Below are positions 29,759 through 38,378 of a DNA stretch of 64,000 nucleotides, in pieces (position 1 is the stretch's first letter; each line of letters opens with the position of its first letter). This DNA comes from Salibacteraceae bacterium (lineage in GTDB: Bacteria > Bacteroidota > Bacteroidia > Flavobacteriales_G > Salibacteraceae). Under the pieces are notes generated by a model, which did no database searches, was not told the DNA's origin, and saw only the letters and a list, made by a program, of their open reading frames with translations. Made by a program: the position numbers and the translations under genes. The stretch covers positions 202,806 to 266,805 of the forward strand of contig JAGYJZ010000002.1 in assembly GCA_018401875.1 (NCBI GenBank), given 5' to 3'.

Positions 29759-30916
29759 ATGGCCAGAGTTCTAATAATTGACGATGAACGTCCGATCCGT
29801 TCAACGCTGCGAGATATCCTTGAATACGAAAAGATCGAAGTTGACGAAGCGGAAGATGGACGCATTGGCATCGACAAATTTCAAAAGAACTCCTACGATA
29901 TTGTCCTGTGCGATATTAAGATGCCTGGCATGGATGGCATCGAGGTATTGGAAAAACTACAAGGAATAAATCCTGATGTTCCGGTAATCATGATTAGCGG
30001 TCATGGCAGCATAGAAACGGCTGTTGATTCGTTAAAAAAAGGAGCTTATGATTACATATCTAAACCTCCAGACTTAAATCGTCTTTTGGTTTCAATCCGA
30101 AATGCCATTGACAGGAAGGCGTTAATCAAGGAAACTAAAGTTTTAAAGAAAAAAGTTGGTGAGAAAGGTTCGTCTCCGATAATAGGTAACTCCGCTGCCA
30201 TCGAAGAAGTGCGCCACATGATAGAAAAAGTGGCACCCACAGAAGCGCGAGTGCTGATTACAGGTCCAAATGGTGTTGGAAAAGAATTAGTAGCAAGTCA
30301 GCTGCACCAGAAAAGTGAGCGCAAAAACGCACCATTTGTAGAAGTAAACTGTGCGGCTATCCCATCGGAGTTAATTGAAAGCGAACTCTTCGGTCACGAA
30401 AAAGGAGCATTTACTTCAGCCATCAAACAACGTATAGGCAAGTTCGAGCAAGCATCAGGTGGTACACTTTTTCTTGATGAGATTGGTGACATGAGTTTGA
30501 GTGCACAAGCGAAAGTGCTTCGGGCTTTACAAGAAAACACCATCACGCGGGTTGGGGGCGATAAAGAGATCAAAGTTACCCCACGAGTGATCGCAGCTAC
30601 CAATAAAAACTTACAGGAAGAAATTAAAAATGGGAATTTTCGCGAAGACCTTTATCATCGGCTTTCGGTCATTATTATTGACGTTCCTTCGCTCAACCAG
30701 CGCAGTGACGATATTCCTATTCTGATCCATCACTTTCTCGAATTAATATCAACAGAAGCTGGTGAGCCTGCGCGTCTTATCGATCAAGAAGCAATAGAGC
30801 ACTTATGCTCCATCAATTGGACAGGAAATATTCGGCAGCTAAGAAATACAGTTGAACGCTTGATGATTATGGCAGATGGAAAAATTGATCTGGACACCAC
30901 GATAAGATTCGCGTAA
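29759..30916 (+). CDS. Sigma-54-type response regulator without DNA-binding domain, GAFTSA variant
   Basis: 385 residues. Receiver domain 1-120 (IDDE, phosphoacceptor Asp52 in LCDIKMPGMDG, Lys102), then an AAA+ sigma-54 interaction domain: Walker A GPNGVGKELVA (169-179), the sigma-contact loop reads GAFTSA (216-221) instead of GAFTGA, Walker B GTLFLDEIGDM, and the C-terminal NWTGNIRQLRN helix. The protein ends about 20 residues after that; the Fis-type helix-turn-helix of NtrC proteins is missing. I recall both features in Bacteroidota homologues. No histidine kinase is adjacent. Last gene of the grpE block. Confidence 0.9.
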   Translation: MARVLIIDDERPIRSTLRDILEYEKIEVDEAEDGRIGIDKFQKNSYDIVLCDIKMPGMDGIEVLEKLQGINPDVPVIMISGHGSIETAVDSLKKGAYDYISKPPDLNRLLVSIRNAIDRKALIKETKVLKKKVGEKGSSPIIGNSAAIEEVRHMIEKVAPTEARVLITGPNGVGKELVASQLHQKSERKNAPFVEVNCAAIPSELIESELFGHEKGAFTSAIKQRIGKFEQASGGTLFLDEIGDMSLSAQAKVLRALQENTITRVGGDKEIKVTPRVIAATNKNLQEEIKNGNFREDLYHRLSVIIIDVPSLNQRSDDIPILIHHFLELISTEAGEPARLIDQEAIEHLCSINWTGNIRQLRNTVERLMIMADGKIDLDTTIRFA

Positions 30917-30996
30917 GCACCAAATAAAAATATTTCAATTCAACCCACTAAAAGCCAAGATAGTTATGTCCTTTTTTTTTGAAATAAATACTTTTT

Positions 30997-31030
30997 TTGT
31001 GGTGTTTTTTTATTCTAGAGTTTATATTCG
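30997..31030 (+). promoter_or_regulatory. Putative sigma-A promoter of the glycine-rich T9SS protein
   Basis: TTG (30997-30999), 23 bases, then TATATTCG (31023-31030), a TAnnTTCG -7 variant. The spacer contains a run of seven T (31005-31011), and two other T-runs (nine and seven) lie just upstream. The spacer is at the upper limit of the usual range. The start would leave a leader of about 18 bases. The 138-base gap contains no terminator for the preceding operon that I can see. Confidence 0.45.
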
Positions 31031-31054
31031 GGAACTAATCTTAAGCTTTTGACT

Positions 31055-33259
31055 ATGAAACACAGATACTCATCGATTTTAATTTTTCTTTCAATCCTTG
31101 TGAGTTCGAGCCTTTCGGCTCAACTTTCTTATGTTTTCACATCTGCAGGCGCCACTGGTTCAGTAGGGCCAACGCAAGGTCAACTGAACACTGAATACGC
31201 AAGCACAAACCTTCAAGGAGCAGTTACCTCCGCGAATGGTATTCAAATCTGGACAGTTCCCTCAAGTGGCTTATACAGCATTGAGGCTTATGGCGCTCAA
31301 GGTGGCGGAGCCAATGGAGGCTTTGGAGCTAAGGTTTCAGGCGAGTTTTTACTGAGCGGTGGAGACATACTTCACATTGTGGTTGGACAACAAGGCCTTA
31401 CCGACCCAGCTTCTGCTACTGGAGTTGGCGGTGGCGGTGGTAGTTTCGTTGTAAAAAGCCCCGCCATAGCAGTTGGTGATATTTTGGTTATTGCTGGTGG
31501 CGGTGGCGGTGCTGCAAGCACTATTCATCCCGATCGTGATGCCTCAGCCACCAATAACGGCAACAATGGTTTAGTTGCTGCGGGTGTTTCTAACCCAGAT
31601 GGTGCTGGGGGCACTGGTGGAAATGGAGGTAACAAATCCGTATCAGGATGCTCTTTAGATAGAGGTGCTGGTGGTGGTGGTTTCTTAACAGATGGAGGCA
31701 GCATCTGTCAATCTGCTGGAGCAGCAAATGGAGGTAGTTCTTTCTTAAATGGCGCTCAAGGTGGCACAGCTAGTGGAGCTGGTTCTATTGGTGGATTTGG
31801 CGGTGGTGGTGCTACTTGGTCAACAGGTTTCCGAGGAAGCGGAGGTGGTGGTGGCTACTCTGGTGGCGGTGCTGGTCAAATAAACGCAGACTCGCCAAAC
31901 CATGCAGGTGGTGGCGGTGGATCATACAATAGCGGATTAAATCAATCAAACACTGGTGGCTTTAATGCTGGAAATGGTCAAGTTGTTATCAGCCCACTTT
32001 CTTCACCTATACCGAATGAAGCAGGAATGGCTGGAATTGACTCCCCAACTCTTCCAACGTGTGCTGGAACATATCCATTACAAGTTACTGTGGCGAACTT
32101 CGGAAACAACCAAATCACATCTCTGGATGTTCAATGGACATTAAATGGAGGTCCGGTAAGCACTCAGGCAGTAACTTCCGTAATTGACACGTCTGGTGGT
32201 GCGGGCTCAAGTACTGCATCTGTCAACCTCGGAAACATAACAATTTCTGATTCTACAGAGATTAAGGTATGGACAAGTCTCCCTAATGGGGTGCTTGATA
32301 CTTCAAATTCAAATGATACTATACTATTGTCGTTTTTCGCTTCTAACCCTATTTTAAATTTGCCTGATGTGGGAATATGCGATGGTAATTTCGCCATCTT
32401 GGATGCTGGGAGCCAATGGGCTTCTTACGCTTGGAATACTGGCGAAACTTCACAACAAATTGTTATCCTAGCACCTGGAACTTACACCATTTCGGTTGTT
32501 GACACATTCAATTGCCCTGCAACTGATCAAATTATTGCTTCGATAGCCAATAGTCCGAGCATTAACCTCGGACAAAACATTATAGGCTGTGACCAACGTG
32601 TTCTTAATGCAGGAAATGCAGGAGGAAGCTATCAATGGAACACAAATGATACAACCCAAAGCATTGTGGTTACTGAAAGTGGTGTTTACTTAGTTACTGT
32701 AACGACAGCGGCAGGATGTGTAGGTTCTGATGGTGTGGCTGTAGAAATTTATGATTCTCCGTCTATCAACCTTGGCGACAACTTCTCTATTTGCACAGAT
32801 CTGAATGAGTCAAGATTACTTGCCGTTTCAGGCTCATTTGTTTCTTATAATTGGAGCACTGGATCAAATCAGAGTTCAATTATCATTGATGGAAATCAAG
32901 GACTTCAAAATGGCCCCAACACAATAACACTAGGGGTTATAGACGAAAATGGTTGTCAGGGAAATGACACCATAGTTGCCACTATCAAAACGTGTATTCC
33001 TGCAGGTATTGACGAAGCAAACCAAGATGAGCAACTACTTCTTTATCCGAACCCAGCTACCGATTTGCTCACCGTGAGTTCATCATCTCCTATTATACAA
33101 CTCGAAATCATGGATATTACTGGGCGAGTAGTCTTGAGTTCAGCTAGTCGATCAACTCTCACAAGATCAATTGACGTAAGTCAATTGAAAGCTGGTTCCT
33201 ACATGGTCAAGGTTAAGACTAATGCTACTTCAACATTCCAAACGGTGATCATAAAATAA
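31055..33259 (+). CDS. Secreted T9SS protein with ALK/LTK-like glycine-rich domain
   Basis: 734 residues from the ATG at 31055; the track start is a TTG two codons earlier. Signal peptide 1-22. Residues about 24-306 form a glycine-rich domain whose opening YVFTSAGATGSVGPTQGQLN, then GIQIWTVPSSGLYSIEAYGA, ILHIVVGQQG and the repeated GGGGG runs follow the order of the glycine-rich region of animal ALK/LTK receptors (Pfam Gly_rich) as I remember it. A CARDB-like beta-sandwich follows (about 321-428), then three or four Ig/PKD-like repeats of about 70 residues (each with an NTGE/NTND core and SGVYLVTV-like strand), and a T9SS type A sorting domain from LLLYPNPATD (about 662) to the end. Predicted outer-surface or secreted adhesin-like protein. 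Confidence 0.85.
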   Translation: MKHRYSSILIFLSILVSSSLSAQLSYVFTSAGATGSVGPTQGQLNTEYASTNLQGAVTSANGIQIWTVPSSGLYSIEAYGAQGGGANGGFGAKVSGEFLLSGGDILHIVVGQQGLTDPASATGVGGGGGSFVVKSPAIAVGDILVIAGGGGGAASTIHPDRDASATNNGNNGLVAAGVSNPDGAGGTGGNGGNKSVSGCSLDRGAGGGGFLTDGGSICQSAGAANGGSSFLNGAQGGTASGAGSIGGFGGGGATWSTGFRGSGGGGGYSGGGAGQINADSPNHAGGGGGSYNSGLNQSNTGGFNAGNGQVVISPLSSPIPNEAGMAGIDSPTLPTCAGTYPLQVTVANFGNNQITSLDVQWTLNGGPVSTQAVTSVIDTSGGAGSSTASVNLGNITISDSTEIKVWTSLPNGVLDTSNSNDTILLSFFASNPILNLPDVGICDGNFAILDAGSQWASYAWNTGETSQQIVILAPGTYTISVVDTFNCPATDQIIASIANSPSINLGQNIIGCDQRVLNAGNAGGSYQWNTNDTTQSIVVTESGVYLVTVTTAAGCVGSDGVAVEIYDSPSINLGDNFSICTDLNESRLLAVSGSFVSYNWSTGSNQSSIIIDGNQGLQNGPNTITLGVIDENGCQGNDTIVATIKTCIPAGIDEANQDEQLLLYPNPATDLLTVSSSSPIIQLEIMDITGRVVLSSASRSTLTRSIDVSQLKAGSYMVKVKTNATSTFQTVIIK

Positions 33260-33264
33260 AATAA

Positions 33265-33297
33265 GCGTGCATTAGATTCAATCAATGCACGCTTTTT
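33265..33297 (+). terminator. Rho-independent terminator
   Basis: Stem GCGTGCATT / AATGCACGC (9 bp, 10-base loop) followed by five T, directly after the glycine-rich T9SS gene. It separates that gene from the next T9SS gene, so the two are likely independent transcription units. Confidence 0.85.
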
Positions 33298-33341
33298 AAA
33301 CCTTTTCAATACTTTAAGCACTTACACAAAAACGAAATAAT

Positions 33342-36300
33342 ATGAATTCAAACTTCTACCAAAAAATACAGCACGCACTTTGTGTGATCATAGCTGGAAT
33401 ATTGGTGCTGAGCCCAACATTTGGATCAGCTCAAAGCAATGATCGAAATTTAGCTCAAGTGAGCAACAACAATCAACATTTACCTTGGTCTAAGGAGCAA
33501 CTAGGAAAAGAATTGGTGGACCTCAGAAGCAGGACTACCAAACAATATGAGACAAACAACGGAACTGTGAAGGCATTCTCTGCTCCGAACTCATTGCACT
33601 ACCAAGATGCATCAGGTAACTGGAAAGACATTGATTTGACCATTTCAAATAACACTTCGAATAAGTTTGCTTCGCATCCTTATTTGAATATTGAAAATGC
33701 ATTTCAAACGTATTATGCCGCTGATCCTTTTTCTGGGTCGGTGATTACAGAAACTTCGGAAGGAGTATTCTACGAATCAATTCAAAGTGTTTATACGGTT
33801 GATGCAAATAATCAAGTCATATACAACTTCGAATCTTCTTCACCTTCTGAAGTTGTTGTTATCGGAAGTTCAATTGTTTACACAGATGTCTTACCCTTTA
33901 CCGACATCAAATACACGCAAAATAGTGATGGTAGAAAATTTGATTTAGTAATTAAAACCGAGGAATTCACAGCATTACTAGGAGCTACTAGCGAAAAAAT
34001 TGTGATTGAAGAAAAAATGACTTTACCCGAAGGTTGGGTGGCATCACAAGGCGATCATGGAATTGACCTTCACTCACAAAATGGAGTTTGGATTACCAAC
34101 ATACCCACTCCATCAGCTTTAGAAACCGTTTCAAGCACTAAAGAATACGCTTCTGAAAATGAGTTGAAAACCGAAGGTGAAATAACCTTCGAGCAAATTG
34201 GCAATGAATTAACGCTTAAAACTTCTTTCTCAACAGAGTGGATCAAAAACGCAGAAAGAGTTTATCCAATATCGCTTGACCCAACTATCAACGTTACTCC
34301 TACTAATACAACCTTTTGGACAGGAAGACAAACATCGACTAATGGTACAAAGCAAACTGGCTTTCTTCGACTTACTAATACAATTTCATCTACTTGGGCC
34401 AAATTCGATTTATCGACAGTCCCCCCAGGCGCTCAAGCAATAAACGCCACATACCACGGATATCATTACACCACAACTGGAACACCAGATAAAGTAACCA
34501 AGATCGTTGGTCTCGGAACTACAGATCCTGTTACGGCAGCAAACGCAACCCTTTTTGGGGACATTAACACGAACGGCCCAACTTTTAACTCTAACTACAT
34601 TTATGGAGGATCAGTTTATCAATGGAGAAGCGGTGCGTTAAACGCCACTGGATTAACTAACATTGCAAACGATATATCGACCCAAGGATGGACGGCTCTG
34701 GGTTTCGCATGGTTGAGTGGAACTGCAACTTTTCAGTATCATTATGGACACAATGCCACAGGTGTCGGAGTTCCATTAATTTGTTACCTTGAACTAGAGT
34801 ACGCATTAGTCACAGCAGAGAATGATGCTGGAGTGGCTTCATTTGACTCACCAGTTTCACCAATTTGTCCTGGCACTGAGACCGCAGTTGTAACTATTCA
34901 AAATTTCGGAATCAACCAAATCAGTCCAGTTACGGTGAACTGGACTGTAAATGGAGCTGTGCAAACACCTGTGGTCTATACGGGCACCCTTGATACAATT
35001 AACGGCACGGGAAATAACACTGCACAAGTTACACTAGGCACCTTCTCAGTGAATGCGCCTGTTCAAATTGAAGCATGGACATCGATGCCGAATAATGTAG
35101 TAGACACTGTAAATAACAATGACTCAGTAATTGTCAATTTGGCACCAGCATTAAGTGGTAACTATATTATTGGGGCATCTGGCTTAGCGGACTATCCAAC
35201 GTTCAATGCAGCCGCAGATGATCTTGAATCATTTGGTATTTGTGGTCCTGTAGTTTTTGATGTAGAGGACGGACTGTACAATGAACAAGTTGAGATACCC
35301 CAAATAGTTGGTGCGTTCGATACGAATACCATTACATTCAGATCTATCAATCAGGATAGTTCATTGGTTGAACTCGAATATCCATCAACAAATGCCGGTG
35401 ACAACTACATTTTGAGACTAAGCAACGCGAATAACATAATATTAGAACATCTCACTTTGCATAATACTGGTGGAATTTATTCTACAGTAGTGGATATAGT
35501 TGGAAATGCGGACAGTAATAGAATTAGCAACTGTCACCTTTACAACAATTACTCAGGCACCAGCACTTTTGGTAGCGTGATATTTACGGGTACAGGAAGT
35601 AATCCAGAGTACAACACTTTCAACAATAACCTCATAGAAGGAGGGAGTTACGGTGCGTATTATTATGGCACGAGCACTACCATCTTAGCACGTGGAGTTG
35701 TATTTGAAAACAACATGTTTTTAAACCAATATTTCTATGGCGCAAGTATTTATTACCTTGACGCTCCAATCTTTAAAAACAATACGGTTACATCTAATTC
35801 AACCTATTCGTTTGGATATGGCTTCTACGCAGGTTATTGTGACAATGAAATGCTCATAGAGGGAAATCATGTTTATACGAGTGAAGGCACCGTCTGGCCC
35901 AGATACGGCATGTATCTTTGGTATAATGATGGCACGGCTGGTACTCCTGGGAAAACCATTAATAATATCATCACATTAGGTACGAGTTCAACGGGTTCGG
36001 GAGAAGCATATTATGGGCTTTATCCATATTACAATGATTTTCAAGAGTTCACGAACAATACCATAACCTTGCGCAATGGTAGCGCTACGTCAAGGTCTGT
36101 ATACACCTATTATTGCGATTTTTATGACTTCAAAAATAATCTTGTAGTCAACTATGGTGCTGGTGTTGCTGTGGATTACAATTATGGAACCCCATATGTA
36201 TTGGATAATAATGCATTTTACGCAGCCACACCCTCCTTGGCTGAATACGATGGTGTCACAAACATCACATCATTGCAAGACTTGCAGGCAGCATCAAATC

Positions 36301-37646
36301 AAGAGGCGAACAGTGTAAGCACAGATCCAGTATTTGTTGATACCGTGGGTGGTATTCACTGCAACGCTATAATAAACAATGCAGGTCAAGTGTTGCCCAA
36401 CGTAATAGATGACTTTTACAACAACCTTCGCACGTCATCTCCTGATATCGGGGCAGTAGAGTATATGCCTGGCGGAGTCATATCACTTGGTTTAGACTCT
36501 ATTCTTTGCCAAGACTCACTTTTGCTTGAAATATTAGAACCATTTACCAGCATCATTTGGAACGTAAGTGGAAATCCAATTGGAAATACTGGCAGTTACT
36601 TGCTTACAACAAATGGCGAAGCAGAAAGCTTTTCCATAAATATTGTAGCCACCACACAACACTGTGGAACTGCGTATGCGAGTGACGACATTATTTTAGT
36701 GCCAAATATTTCACTGGACGAATCAGCGCACTTATGCCCTTCAGAGACCCTTGAATTAGATGCGCAAGGAGGATTCAACAGCACTTATACGTGGTTTCCT
36801 GTAAACTCAACCGCAAGCTCAATCGAGGTTAGTGAAGCTGGGATTTACATTGGTCAAAAAAATGAGTTTGGTTGTATTTCAACAGATACAATCATTGTAA
36901 CTGCTTCACAAGCACCAAGTATTGATAACCAAGAAGTTTGTTCAAGTGATCTTCCTATTCAATTGGATGCAACGGTTAACGGTGGTAATTCATACAACTG
37001 GAGTGCTGGTAGTTCAACAAATACTGCTGTAAATAGCATTTCAGCTGGTGGTTCTTACACTATTTCAATTCAAGACATCTATGGCTGCGATTATGTGCAC
37101 GCTTTTGATCTTGAGGAAATAGACATTCCTTCACCATTAATTACCGCTTCAGTGGTAAGTGGCAATGCATATACTTTCGTAGGCGGAAGTTCCAATAGTG
37201 CAGGAAGTAATGCAACCTATACATGGTCTGTTAGCCCAGGCGGTGCCACGTTCGTAGGACAGGTGTTCACCTATATTTTTCCTTGGAGTAATTCTGGTGA
37301 AGCGTCTTACACGGTTTCATTAAGTGTAGCTAATGATTGCGGTGAAGGATCGACCACTCAAACGGTAACTCCCAGTGCGACTGGCATCAACGACCTTGAT
37401 ATCGCAAATATGGTTAGTGTTTACCCAAATCCTGTAAACGAGATACTCAATGTAGTATTCCCTGCATCACAAGCCGACATAAGCATGAGTCTAATGGATT
37501 TGACTGGACGGGTAGTTCTAAGTCAAAATTTCAACAACTCTTACATTTTAAACCTAAATGTTTCTTCTATCGCATCAGGTTCATATATGCTTCAAATAAG
37601 TTCAAGTGACTTAGGCACATTTACTAAGCAAATTATTGTAAGGTAG
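33342..37646 (+). CDS. Large secreted T9SS mosaic protein with parallel beta-helix
   Basis: 1434 residues. Signal peptide about 1-31 (IIAGILVLSPTFGSAQS). Residues about 60-320 contain a region starting FSAPNSLHYQDASGNWKDID that resembles the N-terminal segment of WapA/RHS-type surface proteins, followed by a DNRLRE-like beta domain (GFLRLTNTISSTWAKFDLS, about 330-490). A CARDB-like domain (about 493-600) is related to the one in the preceding gene. Residues about 605-1044 form a Tyr/Asn-rich right-handed parallel beta-helix (repeated NN-I/F-N-N turns), ending SPDIGAVEYMPGG. Two to three Ig/PKD-like modules follow, then a T9SS sorting domain from SVYPNPVNE (about 1358). Role unknown; possibly a carbohydrate-binding or adhesive surface protein. 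No catalytic motif is recognised. Confidence 0.83.
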   Translation: MNSNFYQKIQHALCVIIAGILVLSPTFGSAQSNDRNLAQVSNNNQHLPWSKEQLGKELVDLRSRTTKQYETNNGTVKAFSAPNSLHYQDASGNWKDIDLTISNNTSNKFASHPYLNIENAFQTYYAADPFSGSVITETSEGVFYESIQSVYTVDANNQVIYNFESSSPSEVVVIGSSIVYTDVLPFTDIKYTQNSDGRKFDLVIKTEEFTALLGATSEKIVIEEKMTLPEGWVASQGDHGIDLHSQNGVWITNIPTPSALETVSSTKEYASENELKTEGEITFEQIGNELTLKTSFSTEWIKNAERVYPISLDPTINVTPTNTTFWTGRQTSTNGTKQTGFLRLTNTISSTWAKFDLSTVPPGAQAINATYHGYHYTTTGTPDKVTKIVGLGTTDPVTAANATLFGDINTNGPTFNSNYIYGGSVYQWRSGALNATGLTNIANDISTQGWTALGFAWLSGTATFQYHYGHNATGVGVPLICYLELEYALVTAENDAGVASFDSPVSPICPGTETAVVTIQNFGINQISPVTVNWTVNGAVQTPVVYTGTLDTINGTGNNTAQVTLGTFSVNAPVQIEAWTSMPNNVVDTVNNNDSVIVNLAPALSGNYIIGASGLADYPTFNAAADDLESFGICGPVVFDVEDGLYNEQVEIPQIVGAFDTNTITFRSINQDSSLVELEYPSTNAGDNYILRLSNANNIILEHLTLHNTGGIYSTVVDIVGNADSNRISNCHLYNNYSGTSTFGSVIFTGTGSNPEYNTFNNNLIEGGSYGAYYYGTSTTILARGVVFENNMFLNQYFYGASIYYLDAPIFKNNTVTSNSTYSFGYGFYAGYCDNEMLIEGNHVYTSEGTVWPRYGMYLWYNDGTAGTPGKTINNIITLGTSSTGSGEAYYGLYPYYNDFQEFTNNTITLRNGSATSRSVYTYYCDFYDFKNNLVVNYGAGVAVDYNYGTPYVLDNNAFYAATPSLAEYDGVTNITSLQDLQAASNQEANSVSTDPVFVDTVGGIHCNAIINNAGQVLPNVIDDFYNNLRTSSPDIGAVEYMPGGVISLGLDSILCQDSLLLEILEPFTSIIWNVSGNPIGNTGSYLLTTNGEAESFSINIVATTQHCGTAYASDDIILVPNISLDESAHLCPSETLELDAQGGFNSTYTWFPVNSTASSIEVSEAGIYIGQKNEFGCISTDTIIVTASQAPSIDNQEVCSSDLPIQLDATVNGGNSYNWSAGSSTNTAVNSISAGGSYTISIQDIYGCDYVHAFDLEEIDIPSPLITASVVSGNAYTFVGGSSNSAGSNATYTWSVSPGGATFVGQVFTYIFPWSNSGEASYTVSLSVANDCGEGSTTQTVTPSATGINDLDIANMVSVYPNPVNEILNVVFPASQADISMSLMDLTGRVVLSQNFNNSYILNLNVSSIASGSYMLQISSSDLGTFTKQIIVR

Positions 37647-37666
37647 TTTTATAATTCTTTCGTTTT

Positions 37667-37703
37667 AAAAGGACTGATTCTCAAAAAGAATCGGTCCTTT
37701 TTT
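37667..37703 (+). terminator. Rho-independent terminator
   Basis: Stem AAAAGGACTGATTCT with AGAATCGGTCCTTT (one mismatch/GU pair), five-base loop, then a T-run. It ends the beta-helix gene. Confidence 0.85.
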
Positions 37704-37816
37704 ATGAATACTCAAGCTATATTTTCGCACTTATTACTAGGATAAACCGCACACACCTAATCGCTCAAAGCATCTATTAACCCGACTAACATCATTTTTA
37801 TTTCGACTAAAGGTAT

Positions 37817-37848
37817 TTTGTACTAATATTTTACTACTTTAGTACAAA
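37817..37848 (+). promoter_or_regulatory. 10-bp perfect inverted repeat before the DUF5684-like gene
   Basis: TTTGTACTAA (37817-37826) and its exact complement TTAGTACAAA (37839-37848) flank a 12-base A/T-rich loop and end 11 bases before the ATG at 37860. It could be an operator for a dimeric regulator or an RNA hairpin at the ribosome-binding region. No T-run follows it, so it is not a terminator. A clear -7 element is not seen in this gap. Confidence 0.4.
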
Positions 37849-37859
37849 TCTTTAACGTT

Positions 37860-38378
37860 ATGGAATCAATTATTAACTCCTTCATAGAGACATTTCCGTT
37901 TCTTGCATCCTTCGGGCCTGGTGTCCTTATTCCTCTTGCGTGTTTTGCCCTCGTTGGTATTTTAGCTCAGTGGTCGTTGTACGACAAATGCGGATTGCCT
38001 GGAATAGATTGCGTCATTCCTGTAAAAAATGTCATTTCATTCTTGAAAATTGTAGGGCGACCAGCTTCCCACAGTTTACTTGTAATAATTCCTCCACCCG
38101 TAATCATTCTCAGTTTGGTTTTCATTAATGACTCAATCATGGCATATGCGATCGCTGGAGTAATTGGTGGGGTTTGGGCTTTGTTTATGATGAAGGTGTA
38201 CATTGAGCTATGCCAAAGCTTCGGGCATTATAAAATGCTCGACTACGCCTTGGTGATACTTTTCAACGGTTTTTATGTGTTGCACTTGGGTCTCTCTTAT
38301 TCAGAAAAATACAAAGGACCTGTTTACAACGTTCAAAAAAAAGAAAAGAGTGATCAGCTAAAAGGTCAACTCGCGTGA
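37860..38378 (+). CDS. Four-TM membrane protein, DUF5684-like
   Basis: 172 residues, function unknown. Four hydrophobic segments: about 19-38 (LIPLACFALVGILAQWSLY), 66-85 (SLLVIIPPPVIILSLVFIN), 90-112 and 126-143. The cytoplasmic-looking stretch CGLPGIDCVIPVKNVISFLKIVGRP matches the DUF5684 pattern (K-x-G..W..iiPvyN...ll.i.grp), which is also seen at the N-terminus of some Bacteroidota signal peptidase I proteins. Its stop codon directly abuts the alaS stop on the other strand. Confidence 0.7.
   Translation: MESIINSFIETFPFLASFGPGVLIPLACFALVGILAQWSLYDKCGLPGIDCVIPVKNVISFLKIVGRPASHSLLVIIPPPVIILSLVFINDSIMAYAIAGVIGGVWALFMMKVYIELCQSFGHYKMLDYALVILFNGFYVLHLGLSYSEKYKGPVYNVQKKEKSDQLKGQLA

Noticed and set aside
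31956-32144. Small overlapping plus-strand ORF in the glycine-rich gene
   Set aside because: Out-of-frame ORF within a gene with clear domain structure.
33342-37646. Beta-helix protein as a phage tail spike
   Set aside because: Signal peptide and T9SS sorting domain are present and no phage genes are near.
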